The notes: generated by a model not told the origin, from the letters alone. Shown: positions 19,018 through 27,665, numbered from the stretch's first letter. The stretch: DNA of 64,000 nt from Oscillospiraceae bacterium (GCA_017521485.1 JAFXCL010000045.1:101924-165923); one strand, 5' to 3'. Made by a program: numbers and translations.

Positions 19018-20760
19018 ATGAAAAAAGCAATTCGTATTATCATACCGATCCTGCTTGCGATTGCAATTGTCCTTTGTCTGGCATGGTATCTGTTTGTATA
19101 TGACAGAGAATTTACAAGAGATGTTCTGCTACACAGCGCAAGATTATTTGAAAATCAAGGAAATCACGAAACTGCATCTTGGTTCTATAATCTGGCATAT
19201 AAGCAAGCAGGTGACAACGATCTGGTCGCCATAGAGCTTGCGCAGCAGCATAAGAACGCCGGCAATTACACAAAAGCAGAATATGTCTTAAATCAAGCCA
19301 TTTCTGAAGGTGGCAGTGAAGAACTGTATACTGCACTTTGTAAAACTTATGTGGAGCAGGATAAACTGCTGGATGCTGTTAAGCTTCTGGACACCGTCTG
19401 CCGTGAGGACAGCACTGTTTCGCAGTCTGTAAAGGATGCCTTGATCAGCAAGCGTCCTGCTGCACCGATCAGTGTGCCAAGTCCTGGATATTACAGTCAG
19501 TATATCTCTGTGACACTGGAGGCAGAATCCGGTACACTTTACGCCAACAACATTGGCCAATACCCCTCTGTACAAACAGACACTTATACCCAGCCGATCA
19601 CTCTGGCAGGCGGTGAAAATACCATTTATGCCATTGCCGTTTCTCAAGAAGGGCTGGTTAGTCCCTTGGGAATCTTTGGTTATACTGTTGGCGGAGTGAT
19701 TGAAGAAGTCAGCTTTGCCGACCCGGCTATTGAAGTGGCTGTACGTAATCTTTTGGTAACATCTGATGATGCTGTTATTCTGACCAGTGATTTATGGAAT
19801 CTGTCGGAGTTTACCGTCCCTGTCGAAGCGAAGGATTATTCTGATCTGAAGCATATGAAAAACCTTGAGAAGCTTACCATTGCTTCCGGAGTATCCAATC
19901 AGTTAACGAATATTTCCGCTATGACATTGCTGACGGAACTGCAAATAACAGATACCGCCGTCACATCAGACGAATTAAAGTTAATTGGCGCTTTGCCCCA
20001 TTTGGAAAAGCTTACACTTAGCGGCTGCGGCTTATCAACAACGGCTGGTCTGAAAAATGCAGATGGTCTCATATATCTGGATCTAAGCAAAAATACGATC
20101 CGAAATATTGATGTTCTTTCCGGTATGAAGGATCTGAAAGAACTGAATCTGAAGCAAAACGCACTGACAGATTTAACCCCCTTGTCATCCTGTACATCCC
20201 TATCTGTTTTGGATGTATCCGGCAACGCACTGACAACTATTTCCCCTATTTGCAGCCTCTCCACCCTTACGAAGCTGTATGCAGACAATAACAGCATTAG
20301 CCAGCTGGGAAATCTTCCACAGCTCACTTCCCTTTCTGAACTGACACTTTCCTATAACCAGTTATCGGATATTGCTTCACTTTCCGGTAGCACATCCATA
20401 GAGACTCTGAACATTTCCAACAATGCAATTACAGATATCTCCACATTAACCTCCCTTTCCGGACTGACGCACCTGGACTTCTCCTACAATCAGGTGACTG
20501 TACTTCCTAAATGGGATAAAGGTTGTGCCCTGATTCGCATTGATGGCTCGCACAATCTGTTAAGCGATCTGTCTGCTCTGTCCGGACTGGAGAATCTCAA
20601 TTCTGTCTATATGGATTACAACGCAGAAATCTCCTCAATTCGTGAACTTGCAGACTGCCACGTTTTGATTGTGGTGTCTGTATACGGAACAAAAGTAACA
20701 GAAGTAAAATCCCTGACAGACCAGAGCATTATTGTTCATTACAATCCCACACAGGCATAA
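19018..20760 (+). CDS. Membrane-anchored leucine-rich-repeat protein with chitobiase-like domain
   Basis: A 580-aa protein with an N-terminal signal anchor (about residues 5-25). An alpha-helical TPR-like region (about 35-140) follows, then a beta-sandwich resembling the chitobiase/beta-hexosaminidase C-terminal domain (PSPGYYSQYISVTLEAE, TQPITLAGGENTIYAIAV). At least ten leucine-rich repeats of about 21 residues fill about 265-575 (LEKLTLSGCGLSTTAGL, LIYLDLSKNTIRNIDVL, LKELNLKQNALTDLTPL). The start at 19018 is chosen because GGAG lies 7 bases upstream; an ATG 12 bases earlier has none. It stands alone, with its own promoter and terminator. A binding role at the outer membrane face is likely; the ligand is unknown. 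Confidence 0.82.
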   Translation: MKKAIRIIIPILLAIAIVLCLAWYLFVYDREFTRDVLLHSARLFENQGNHETASWFYNLAYKQAGDNDLVAIELAQQHKNAGNYTKAEYVLNQAISEGGSEELYTALCKTYVEQDKLLDAVKLLDTVCREDSTVSQSVKDALISKRPAAPISVPSPGYYSQYISVTLEAESGTLYANNIGQYPSVQTDTYTQPITLAGGENTIYAIAVSQEGLVSPLGIFGYTVGGVIEEVSFADPAIEVAVRNLLVTSDDAVILTSDLWNLSEFTVPVEAKDYSDLKHMKNLEKLTIASGVSNQLTNISAMTLLTELQITDTAVTSDELKLIGALPHLEKLTLSGCGLSTTAGLKNADGLIYLDLSKNTIRNIDVLSGMKDLKELNLKQNALTDLTPLSSCTSLSVLDVSGNALTTISPICSLSTLTKLYADNNSISQLGNLPQLTSLSELTLSYNQLSDIASLSGSTSIETLNISNNAITDISTLTSLSGLTHLDFSYNQVTVLPKWDKGCALIRIDGSHNLLSDLSALSGLENLNSVYMDYNAEISSIRELADCHVLIVVSVYGTKVTEVKSLTDQSIIVHYNPTQA

Positions 20761-20798
20761 AATATCCCCCTGTATCTAAGTGATACAGGGGGATATTT
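20757..20798. terminator. Bidirectional terminator between LRR gene and DUF898-type gene
   Basis: A long perfect inverted repeat (AAAATATCCCCCTGTATC and its complement, about 20759-20798, 5-base loop), ending in TTTT on both strands between two convergent genes. Confidence 0.92.
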
Positions 20799-20800
20799 TA

Positions 20801-22801
20801 TTAGCTCTTTGTAATTGTTACCAAAACGGAATCTCCTGTATTTTCATAACTGAAGATCCAGCCATTATAGCTCTCTGTGTAGACGCCATCTGCAGTGTAC
20901 GGAGTGATATCCTCATAGGTACCCAGATCAAGCTGTCTGAAAATTTCCCGCACCAAATATACCCATTGTGCTTCGTTTAGGGTCGGATCGGGAGAATCCG
21001 GTTCGTAAATACGCAAGCCGGACAGTGTCATCTTCTGCACACCGGATGCATCCTGACGGATCTCCAAATAGTGCAGACTGCTCCAGTAATACTGGTTGCA
21101 GGTAATTTCATATTTTACAGTACCGTCTGAAGCTTCATCAACCTTTGTCAGTACGCAGTATTCTTCATTCATACGGGTAGTAAACCGCTTCCAGAAGTCG
21201 CTTTCACCGGTTACGGGATCTGCGTGAACAACATCCGTTTCTGTGGTCGGTGCATTCGTCTCAACGGGATCTCGCGCAACTACACCCTGCATAATATTGC
21301 CATCTACGTTATCTTTACTGCCAAAGAGAGAACCGAAAATACTAAAAATTCCATTGGAACCTTGCACAGAATCCGCACCGATAACATCTGGATCTATTAC
21401 ATCATACTGTCCGTCTACAGAGTCTGTGTAATCATAATCTTCGTTATATTCATAATCACCAACCGGATTGTTGGTAATACGACCGGAAACATTCCCAATC
21501 AGCTTTGAGGCACCTACTGCAATACCAGCCAAGACAGGAATGCCAATGATAACAGCAAGGATGATAGCAAATACCTTGCCGCCGGCAGAAGGCGGCTGGG
21601 CAGACTGAATTCTCCGGATGGCAAATTCACATTTCCGAACAAGCTCTGCTTCCTCTTTCGTCATTGCTTCCTGATTTTCCCTCAAGAGGTCAGCATAGCG
21701 AACCGCGCACTTCAGGGCAGGCAGTGCATTTTTGTCTTCCTTCATCGCCAGCGCTTCCTGCGCTGTTTCTGTCATACTTGCTTTAACTGCCCATATCTGA
21801 CCCTTATCCGCTGCCTTCTGCAGCAGAGCTGCACGCGCTGTATCGTCTACTGTATGGGTTTGCAGATACAAGCTCATAGCAGGGGCATATTCAGCCTCTG
21901 CGGCAGATCTCAACAGGCTGGAGAAGGGTTCTTGTGTATATTGCTGCTGGGCGTATTTCACAACGTAGGTATACTGTGCAGAACGTACGCCGCTATTGGC
22001 CAGAGACAGCAGATCATCCTGGCTGATCGTATCTGTAACACCGGCCTTGACACATTCCATATCATCTTCGACCTTAAAGGTCTTGAAGGAAGCTGCATCT
22101 GTATGTATATTGGATCTGTATTCGCCCCGGGCAATCAATTCCTGTGTAGTATGCTCGTTATCGATCTTATTTTCCGTCTCCCAGCGCATAACCTTTACAG
22201 GCCGGAACAGTCCGAAGATACCAAATGTGATTCCAGTCAGGAAGTTCCACAGTAATTTTCTGACAAACAGGCCGCCCACAGATCCTTCAAAAATAAGCCT
22301 TCTGGAGTCGACCACTGTGTGCCGAGTTAACCATTTAAGCTTAAGAATTCTAGACCAGGCGGGTCCAACAAAAGGTATCACCAATACGAGCGCGCACAGA
22401 ATATTCGTACCAAGCAGTCCAAGGATTCCGCCGTCAAAGTAACTGTTGTTGTCCTCTTGTCCCGTATAGTGGGTATGCTTAGCGATCCATTTTTTCATGG
22501 AAATGGACATCCACAGGCCATAGATACCGAAGGTAATAATCCGAAGGAAGGACCAAAGGATATATTTACCGATTAGCTGAATGCCTTTACCGTTAAAGTA
22601 CATTCGTTTTCCGCAAATCACCGTGTGCTTTGCCTTCCAGCGATGCATCCAGCAGCACATCCATGGATATGCAATTCCAAATGTGATGATCGATACCAAA
22701 TAGACCAGAATGGAAATGCCAATGTACGCAAAGTATCCGCCGTCAAAATAGGATCGTTCTTCCTCAGGAATCGCTGTATTTACACTATTGTATTCAGCCA
22801 T
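20801..22801 (-). CDS. DUF898 (YjgN)-type multi-domain membrane protein
   Basis: A 666-aa membrane protein. The N-terminal 230 residues hold two tandem copies of a YjgN/DUF898-like unit. Each starts with YFDGG, has several membrane helices, an FGIxxPW or FGIxGLW turn and repeats of W-x-A-K-H-T or W-L-T-R-H-T. A soluble helical region resembling Sel1/TPR repeats follows (about 240-420), then a single membrane helix (FAIILAVIIGIPVLAGIAVGA). After an acidic Asp/Tyr/Thr-rich linker comes an outside C-terminal domain with no recognised family. GGAGG lies 8 bases before the ATG at 22801; the frame open to 22894 is ignored. Function is unknown. Confidence 0.78.
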   Translation of the reverse strand: MAEYNSVNTAIPEEERSYFDGGYFAYIGISILVYLVSIITFGIAYPWMCCWMHRWKAKHTVICGKRMYFNGKGIQLIGKYILWSFLRIITFGIYGLWMSISMKKWIAKHTHYTGQEDNNSYFDGGILGLLGTNILCALVLVIPFVGPAWSRILKLKWLTRHTVVDSRRLIFEGSVGGLFVRKLLWNFLTGITFGIFGLFRPVKVMRWETENKIDNEHTTQELIARGEYRSNIHTDAASFKTFKVEDDMECVKAGVTDTISQDDLLSLANSGVRSAQYTYVVKYAQQQYTQEPFSSLLRSAAEAEYAPAMSLYLQTHTVDDTARAALLQKAADKGQIWAVKASMTETAQEALAMKEDKNALPALKCAVRYADLLRENQEAMTKEEAELVRKCEFAIRRIQSAQPPSAGGKVFAIILAVIIGIPVLAGIAVGASKLIGNVSGRITNNPVGDYEYNEDYDYTDSVDGQYDVIDPDVIGADSVQGSNGIFSIFGSLFGSKDNVDGNIMQGVVARDPVETNAPTTETDVVHADPVTGESDFWKRFTTRMNEEYCVLTKVDEASDGTVKYEITCNQYYWSSLHYLEIRQDASGVQKMTLSGLRIYEPDSPDPTLNEAQWVYLVREIFRQLDLGTYEDITPYTADGVYTESYNGWIFSYENTGDSVLVTITKS

Positions 22802-22841
22802 AATGTTGTCCTCCTTAGTATATTGTTGATCCTCTAAGACA

Positions 22842-22870
22842 AATATATGACACTTTCCGGCAGAAATCAA
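22842..22870 (-). promoter_or_regulatory. Promoter of the DUF898-type gene
   Basis: TTGATT (22870-22865), 17-bp spacer, TATATT (22847-22842) on the minus strand, just downstream of the trmD terminator. Confidence 0.65.
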
Positions 22871-22902
22871 CCGTTTTATTAATATTTTGTACACAATTTG
22901 TT

Positions 22903-22932
22903 AAAACCCCGATCCAGTTGGATCGGGGTTTT
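22903..22932 (-). terminator. Terminator of the ylxM-ffh-rpsP-khpA-rimM-trmD operon
   Basis: AAAACCCCGATCC pairs with GGATCGGGGTTTT-type sequence (22903-22915 with 22920-22932), giving a GC-rich stem with TTTT on the minus strand, 7 bases past the trmD stop. Confidence 0.88.
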
Positions 22933-22938
22933 CATATC

Positions 22939-23691
22939 TTACAAGGGATCCTGACACTCCTCAAGTGCCATTTCTGCCAGCAATTTTTTGTCCTGTTTTG
23001 AAGATAGATCCAGCTTTTCATACATATCCGGTCGGCGCTCCCTTGTTCTTCGCAAGGACTGCTTACGCCGCCATTGGTGGACCTTTTCGTGGTTTCCGGA
23101 CAATAATATCTGCGGTACTTCTCTTCCGTGCCAGACCGCAGGTCGGCTGTACTGGGGGTATTCCAGCAGACCGTTAAAATGGCTCTCGTCCTCAAAGCAT
23201 TCCGGATCTGCAAGTACACCGGGGACCATACGGCACACGGCGTCCGTTACCGCCATGGCGGCAATCTCGCCGCCAGTCAGCACAAAATCTCCCAGTGAAA
23301 TTTCCTCATCCACACATTCGTCGATAAACCGCTGATCGATGCCTTCATAATGTCCGCAAACCAAAACAAGATTGTCTAGTTTGCTCAGTCGTATTGCATC
23401 TTCCTGCCGGAATGTTTTTCCGCAAGGAGACAGGTAGACAGTATGGACAGGTCCAGCAGCCTGATCGCAGACAGCTTCCCAGCAGCGATACAATGGGTCA
23501 GCAGTCATTACAGCGCCCCTGCCGCCGCCGTAAGGGTAATCATCCACTTGATTTTGCTTGTTGGCAGTATAGTCCCGGATCTGATGGGTCTCAATCCGGA
23601 TAAATCCCCGTTCCTGTGCCCGTCCCAAAATACTCTCCGACAGCACATCTCCAACGGTATCCGGAAACAGTGTCAGTATATCAACTCTCAT
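22939..23691 (-). CDS. trmD: tRNA (guanine-37-N1)-methyltransferase TrmD
   Basis: A 250-aa SPOUT-class enzyme that methylates G37 of tRNAs reading CNN codons, preventing frameshifts. The N-terminus MRVDILTLFPD, the SAM-binding trefoil knot LVCGHYEGIDQRF and GDFVLTGGEIAAM, and the C-terminal part with RPAVWHGREVPQILLSGNH are all standard. Length is typical (230-250). It overlaps rimM by 11 bases and ends the operon. Confidence 0.97.
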   Translation of the reverse strand: MRVDILTLFPDTVGDVLSESILGRAQERGFIRIETHQIRDYTANKQNQVDDYPYGGGRGAVMTADPLYRCWEAVCDQAAGPVHTVYLSPCGKTFRQEDAIRLSKLDNLVLVCGHYEGIDQRFIDECVDEEISLGDFVLTGGEIAAMAVTDAVCRMVPGVLADPECFEDESHFNGLLEYPQYSRPAVWHGREVPQILLSGNHEKVHQWRRKQSLRRTRERRPDMYEKLDLSSKQDKKLLAEMALEECQDPL

Positions 23692-24172
23692 CTGTGCGCA
23701 TCCCCTCGATCAGCCGTACCTGCATCATACCGGCATCAATATCTGTGGAAAGAACAAACGCCTTGACAGCCGGGATCATATATTCATACTCCCCGCGGAC
23801 CACATACACTTTGTTGCCGGGATAATCCAAGACATCGGCAATAACACCGATCTGCTTGCCCTCTGCCATCACAGAAACGCCGATCAGCTCCGCGGCAAAA
23901 ATAATATCCGGGTCTGCATCCTGGCGATAAATCTGCACTGTCTTTCCACGCATTGCCTGCGCCTGTTCCATTGTATCCACACCGGAAAGCTTGAGCAGGT
24001 TGCAGTTTTTCTGTATGCGACAGCTTTCCACCTTATATTCCACGCCTTCAATATAAACGCGGTTAAATTCTGTTAAAAATTCCGGGCCATCTGCCCAAGG
24101 CAAGACCTTCATTTCCCCGCGAACACCGTGGGTCGTTACAATCTCACCGGATTCTAAAAATTGAAGTCTCAT
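23681..24172 (-). CDS. rimM: Ribosome maturation factor RimM
   Basis: A 163-aa 30S assembly factor that binds S19 and helps mature the 16S rRNA 3' domain. The opening LESGEIVTTHGVRGEMKVLPWAD, the middle LSGVDTMEQAQAMRGKTVQI, and the PRC-barrel with DVLDYPGNKVYVVR and the ending IDAGMMQVRLIEGM fit the family. The start at 24172 has AGAGG upstream; the frame open to 24220 crosses a hairpin and is rejected. It overlaps trmD by 11 bases. Confidence 0.96.
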   Translation of the reverse strand: MRLQFLESGEIVTTHGVRGEMKVLPWADGPEFLTEFNRVYIEGVEYKVESCRIQKNCNLLKLSGVDTMEQAQAMRGKTVQIYRQDADPDIIFAAELIGVSVMAEGKQIGVIADVLDYPGNKVYVVRGEYEYMIPAVKAFVLSTDIDAGMMQVRLIEGMRTDES

Positions 24173-24194
24173 AAAATACCTCTTAACAAAGGAA

Positions 24195-24221
24195 AATGCG
24201 TGACGCAAGCCGTCACGCATT
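24195..24221 (-). terminator. Intra-operon hairpin between khpA and rimM
   Basis: A perfect 11-bp stem (24195-24205 with 24211-24221, 5-base loop) followed by only TTTT on the minus strand. It may act as a partial terminator, lowering rimM-trmD relative to rpsP, or as a processing or stability element. Confidence 0.55.
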
Positions 24222-24226
24222 ACCCG

Positions 24227-24457
24227 TTAATCCACGATTTCTACCGTGATCTTCTCGCCGGTGCGCTGGGCAACGGTTTTCACGATTGTGCGAATCTCTT
24301 TCGCAATTCGGCCCTGGCGGCCAATCACTTTACCCATATCGCCGGGGGCAACATGAAGCTCCAGTACTTTTCCGTCCTCATCGGACACTTCATTGACCGT
24401 AACTGCATCAGGATCGTCCACCAGATTCTTTGCCATATACAGCAAAAGTTCTTTCAT
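24227..24457 (-). CDS. khpA: KH-domain RNA-binding protein KhpA
   Basis: A 76-aa single KH-domain protein; KhpA with KhpB binds many RNAs and affects cell division and envelope growth in Firmicutes. The RNA-contact loop GRQG sits in MGKVIGRQGRIAKEIRTIVK (about residues 42-61). AAAGGAG precedes the ATG. Its place between rpsP and rimM is the usual one. Confidence 0.94.
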   Translation of the reverse strand: MKELLLYMAKNLVDDPDAVTVNEVSDEDGKVLELHVAPGDMGKVIGRQGRIAKEIRTIVKTVAQRTGEKITVEIVD

Positions 24458-24477
24458 TGTGCAACTCCTTTGAGCAA

Positions 24478-24717
24478 TTACAGGACGCCGGCGTTCTTCA
24501 GCAGTCCGCGAACAGTATCAGTGGGCTGTGCGCCGTTCTTGATCCAGTTCTGAGCCTTCTCGGCATCGATAGTGATGGTAGCGGGCTCGGTCAGGGGGTT
24601 GTAGGTACCGATTTCCTCGATGCAGCGGCCGTCACGGGGGCTGCGGGAGTCAGCAACAACAATCCGGTAGAAAGGAGCCTTCTTTGCACCCATTCTTCTC
24701 AGTCTGATTTTAACCAT
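24478..24717 (-). CDS. rpsP: 30S ribosomal protein S16
   Basis: A 79-aa ribosomal protein. The start [30 protein letters not shown] is diagnostic. GGAGGTGA lies 6 bases before the ATG at 24717; the five residues encoded upstream (to 24732) are not translated. [13 protein letters not shown] stretch and a C-terminal [13 protein letters not shown] segment complete the family. Confidence 0.98.
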   Translation of the reverse strand: MVKIRLRRMGAKKAPFYRIVVADSRSPRDGRCIEEIGTYNPLTEPATITIDAEKAQNWIKNGAQPTDTVRGLLKNAGVL

Positions 24718-24790
24718 GAGTTTCACCTCCAAGTAAATTTATGTCTTTATATCGCAAAGCAATTTGCTTTCAGCGAACGAGTTTATAGGG

Positions 24791-26140
24791 CTAAAAGCCC
24801 GGGAAGCCGCCGAGGCCGCCAAAGCCACGCATGCGCTTCATTTTCTTTCCGGCACCGGGACCGGAGAACTGCTTGATCATAGTTTTCATCTGATCGAAGG
24901 ACTTGAGAAGACGGTTTACATCTTCCACCTTCACACCTGCACCGGCAGCGATCCGCTTTTTGCGGCTTGCGCCGATGATATTGGGGTTTTCCCGTTCCTT
25001 CGGTGTCATAGACAGGATAATGGCTTCTGTACGGCCCATTGCTTTTTCATCCAGCTGCACATTTTTAAGGCTCGCACCACCGGGCATTTGCGATAGAATG
25101 TCCTGCATAGAACCCATAGATTTCAGCTGAACCATCTGATCGTAAAAATCCTGCAATGTAAACTTGTTGGATTTGAGCCGTTCTTCCATTTCGGCAGCTT
25201 TTTTAGCATCAAAAGCCTTTTCTGCCTTTTCGATCAGGCTGAGCACATCACCCATGCCCAAAATCCGGGAAGCCATACGGTCCGGATGGAAAGGTTCAAT
25301 ATCTTCCAGCTTTTCACCAATGCCGGCAAACTTAACCGGTTTTCCAGTGATCGCACGGACGGACAATGCTGCACCGCCTCTGGCATCACCGTCAAGCTTG
25401 CTGAGCATAACAGAATCAATATCCAGCCACTCATGAAAGCTTTGGGCTGCGTTCACTGCATCCTGGCCAGTCATTGCATCGACCACAAGCATAATTTCAT
25501 CAGGCTTCACAGTAGCCTTGATGTTTTTCAGCTCGTTCATCAGTATTTCATCTACGTGCAGTCGGCCTGCCGTATCCAGAAATACCATATCGTGACCGTG
25601 CTGGCGGGCATATTGCACCGCTTCCTTTGCGATGCTGACCGGATCTTCCTGCCCTTTTTCAAACACAGGAATTCCCAGCTTTTCACCGCAGACTTTCAGC
25701 TGTGTGATCGCAGCAGGCCGGTAAATGTCACAGGCAACCAGCAAGGGATTCTTACCCTGCCGTTTCATTAGCCCTGCAAGCTTGCTACCGTTGGTAGTTT
25801 TACCTGCGCCCTGCAAGCCAACCAGCATCACAACCGTCGGTCCGTTGGGATTGATAGTGATATGCTTTATATCACTGCCCATTAAGGCAGTCAGCTCTTC
25901 ATTGACGATCTTTACAATCATCTGCGCAGGGCTCAGTGCTTCCAGTACATCTGCACCTACGCACCGCTCTGTAACAGATTTTGTAAAATCCTTAACAACC
26001 TTATAGCTTACATCCGCTTCCAGCAGTGCCATACGGATCTCACGCATAGCTTCCTTAACATCGGATTCCTTCAGGCGGCCCTTGCCCCTAAGCTTTTTGA
26101 AGGTTGCAGCAATTTTTTCAGTCAGTCCTTCAAATGCCAT
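24791..26140 (-). CDS. ffh: Signal recognition particle protein Ffh (SRP54)
   Basis: A 449-aa GTPase that binds signal peptides and 4.5S RNA to target membrane proteins. The N domain is residues 1-85. The G domain has GLQGAGKTTNGSKLA (Walker A), the insertion and DTAGRLHVDE, SKLDGDARGGAALS and the G5-region GEKLEDIEPFHPDR. The C-terminal M domain is Met-rich (DFYDQMVQLKSMGSMQDILSQMPGG) and ends with a KKMKRMRGFGG-type tail. It is preceded by ylxM with a 1-base gap. Confidence 0.98.
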   Translation of the reverse strand: MAFEGLTEKIAATFKKLRGKGRLKESDVKEAMREIRMALLEADVSYKVVKDFTKSVTERCVGADVLEALSPAQMIVKIVNEELTALMGSDIKHITINPNGPTVVMLVGLQGAGKTTNGSKLAGLMKRQGKNPLLVACDIYRPAAITQLKVCGEKLGIPVFEKGQEDPVSIAKEAVQYARQHGHDMVFLDTAGRLHVDEILMNELKNIKATVKPDEIMLVVDAMTGQDAVNAAQSFHEWLDIDSVMLSKLDGDARGGAALSVRAITGKPVKFAGIGEKLEDIEPFHPDRMASRILGMGDVLSLIEKAEKAFDAKKAAEMEERLKSNKFTLQDFYDQMVQLKSMGSMQDILSQMPGGASLKNVQLDEKAMGRTEAIILSMTPKERENPNIIGASRKKRIAAGAGVKVEDVNRLLKSFDQMKTMIKQFSGPGAGKKMKRMRGFGGLGGFPGF

Positions 26141-26141
26141 A

Positions 26142-26486
26142 TTATTCTCCTAAAGTCTCAGCTGCAGCAACAATATCAGCAGCCAATGCAGAAACATTCG
26201 GATCATTATGCTGTGTCAGCCTGATTGCTGATTGCAGGATTTTCTTCGACGCCCTCCGGCAGGAAACATCCCGGCGGACACAGCCGGTCTTTTCTTCCAT
26301 CTTGCGAAGCATTGCCTCTGTACGGCTTAGATTATCGTGAACACCCTGACGGCTGATTCCCAACTCCTCACCGATCTCTCCAAGGGAAAGGTCCTGATGA
26401 TAGCGCATTTCAAAGCAAAGCTGCTGCCGCTGGGTAAGCAGCGCGCCATAATAATCATACAGCAAAATTAGTTCCGTACTGTCCAT
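26142..26486 (-). CDS. ylxM: YlxM-family DNA-binding protein (putative SRP-associated regulator)
   Basis: A 114-aa protein with a sigma-70 region-4-like helix-turn-helix (LTQRQQLCFEMRYHQDLSLGEIGEELGISRQGVHDNLSRTEAML, about residues 18-62). YlxM genes sit directly before ffh across Firmicutes and the protein stimulates SRP GTPase in Streptococcus. The start MDSTELILLYDYYGALL follows AGGAGG; the frame open to 26510 is not used. Confidence 0.93.
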   Translation of the reverse strand: MDSTELILLYDYYGALLTQRQQLCFEMRYHQDLSLGEIGEELGISRQGVHDNLSRTEAMLRKMEEKTGCVRRDVSCRRASKKILQSAIRLTQHNDPNVSALAADIVAAAETLGE

Positions 26487-26527
26487 CAGGAGCCTCCTGT
26501 CAAGGTTCAATGCTTGATACCTGCGGT

Positions 26528-26556
26528 ATTATAGCACAGTGCAAACCCGCTGTCAA
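26528..26556 (-). promoter_or_regulatory. Consensus promoter of the ylxM-ffh-rpsP-khpA-rimM-trmD operon
   Basis: TTGACA (26556-26551), 17-bp spacer, TATAAT (26533-26528) on the minus strand, about 42 bases before the ylxM start. Confidence 0.9.
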
Positions 26557-26584
26557 GTATTTTTCCGTTACACCTAAAAATATT

Positions 26585-27223
26585 TTACAAAAGACGATAC
26601 CACCGGCTGATCTCACCGGTTTTCAAAAAGCCCATTTTCCGGTAAAGCCGTATTGCTTTCTCGTTTGTAGATGCTACCTCAAGCGCCGCCTGTTCGCCGG
26701 AAAGGGCGTGATTGAGTGCCAGCACCACATCTTCTCCCGCTCCGGGCAAAACTGCGATCACTGCATCGATTTTCTCACCGGAGGCAATACCGATTCCAAG
26801 CAGTGTTTCACCTCTGTGCACAAAATATCCATTACCCTGGCGCAAAAGCTCTTTGCCGTCAGAAGCTGACATATACGAAAAATTCGCTACACCGGACATC
26901 CGATCGTTATATATTTTGCGCCATCGATCAATCGTATCTTCCATCACAGGAATTAAGGCTGCATCTGTATCTGCCAATTCCTCCCGGAGCTTTGACATAC
27001 GCAAAATCTGGGTATGAAAGGGATATTGCTCCAGAAAGGAATGGTTTGATCCATATATTCTTTCAGCACCTGCCATCTTGCAAAATCCCACACATTCTTC
27101 CAGGAGCTTTCCCGGCTGCGTTGTATCTTGAATTTTGATATACGCCGTTCTGGTATAAGGTATTTCTTTTAGGGTCAGGCTTGCTACCCCATTTTCTGTG
27201 GTAAAAAACGGAAAATCCTTCAT
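26585..27223 (-). CDS. GNAT-family N-acetyltransferase-like protein
   Basis: A 212-aa protein whose last ~110 residues form an acetyltransferase fold: GNGYFVHRGETLLGIGIASGEKIDAVIAVLPGAGEDV (beta strands and the acetyl-CoA-binding turn) and ASTNEKAIRLYRKMGFLKTGE, the usual GNAT ending. The N-terminal ~100 residues resemble a second, degenerate GNAT lobe (GKLLEECVGFCKMAGAERIYGS). The canonical R/Q-x-x-G-x-G/A pyrophosphate loop is poorly conserved, so substrate and activity are uncertain. It is transcribed toward the ylxM promoter as a single gene. Confidence 0.75.
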   Translation of the reverse strand: MKDFPFFTTENGVASLTLKEIPYTRTAYIKIQDTTQPGKLLEECVGFCKMAGAERIYGSNHSFLEQYPFHTQILRMSKLREELADTDAALIPVMEDTIDRWRKIYNDRMSGVANFSYMSASDGKELLRQGNGYFVHRGETLLGIGIASGEKIDAVIAVLPGAGEDVVLALNHALSGEQAALEVASTNEKAIRLYRKMGFLKTGEISRWYRLL

Positions 27224-27313
27224 ATTATCTCCCCTTTCCGCAAATTATACCATACAAGACATTTGCCGTCCATACAACATATCTATACAAATTGTAAACA
27301 AAACAAATTTTAC

Positions 27314-27341
27314 TTGATTTTTAATCAAATATCTATATAAT
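27314..27341 (+). promoter_or_regulatory. Promoter of the 76-aa protein gene
   Basis: TTGATT (27314-27319), 16-bp spacer, TATAAT (27336-27341), 36 bases before the start codon. Confidence 0.7.
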
Positions 27342-27377
27342 ATTGGAAGATATATGCTACGAAAGGAGGTTGACCTC

Positions 27378-27608
27378 ATGAAGAAGATTATTTGCAAGAA
27401 AGAATATGATACACAAACATCTACTCTGATCAAAAAGTATACTTACGGTTCTTTTGGTGATCCCAATGGCTTCGAGGAATCTCTCTACCAGACTCCCGGC
27501 GGTCTGTATTTCCTCTATGTAAACGGTGGAGAAGCATCCATCTATCCCAACGAGGATATTATCCGTCTTGCCAAAACAAAAGTCAACGACTGGATGGACA
27601 CGCATTAA
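27378..27608 (+). CDS. Small conserved-looking protein of unknown function (76 aa)
   Basis: A 76-aa soluble protein with no membrane segment. It has an N-terminal basic strand (MKKIICKKEYDTQTSTLIKK), a central Gly/Tyr-rich beta region (GSFGDPNGFEESLYQTPGG, LYFLYVNGGEASIYP) and a C-terminal helix (DIIRLAKTKVNDWMDTH). I have the impression that similar 70-80 residue proteins recur in Clostridia genomes, but no function is known to me. The start at 27378 has the perfect ribosome site AAGGAGG; the frame open to 27354 is not used. It has its own promoter and a strong terminator, so it is an independent single-gene unit. Confidence 0.85.
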   Translation: MKKIICKKEYDTQTSTLIKKYTYGSFGDPNGFEESLYQTPGGLYFLYVNGGEASIYPNEDIIRLAKTKVNDWMDTH

Positions 27609-27618
27609 CATCTTCTAA

Positions 27619-27665
27619 AGAAAGCCATAGCATTGGAATTGCCATTGCTATGGCTTTCTTTTTCT
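27619..27665 (+). terminator. Terminator of the 76-aa protein gene
   Basis: A 12-bp stem AAAGCCATAGCA (27621-27632) with TGCTATGGCTTT (27646-27657), then CTTTTTCTT. It is 11 bases past the stop codon. Confidence 0.9.
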
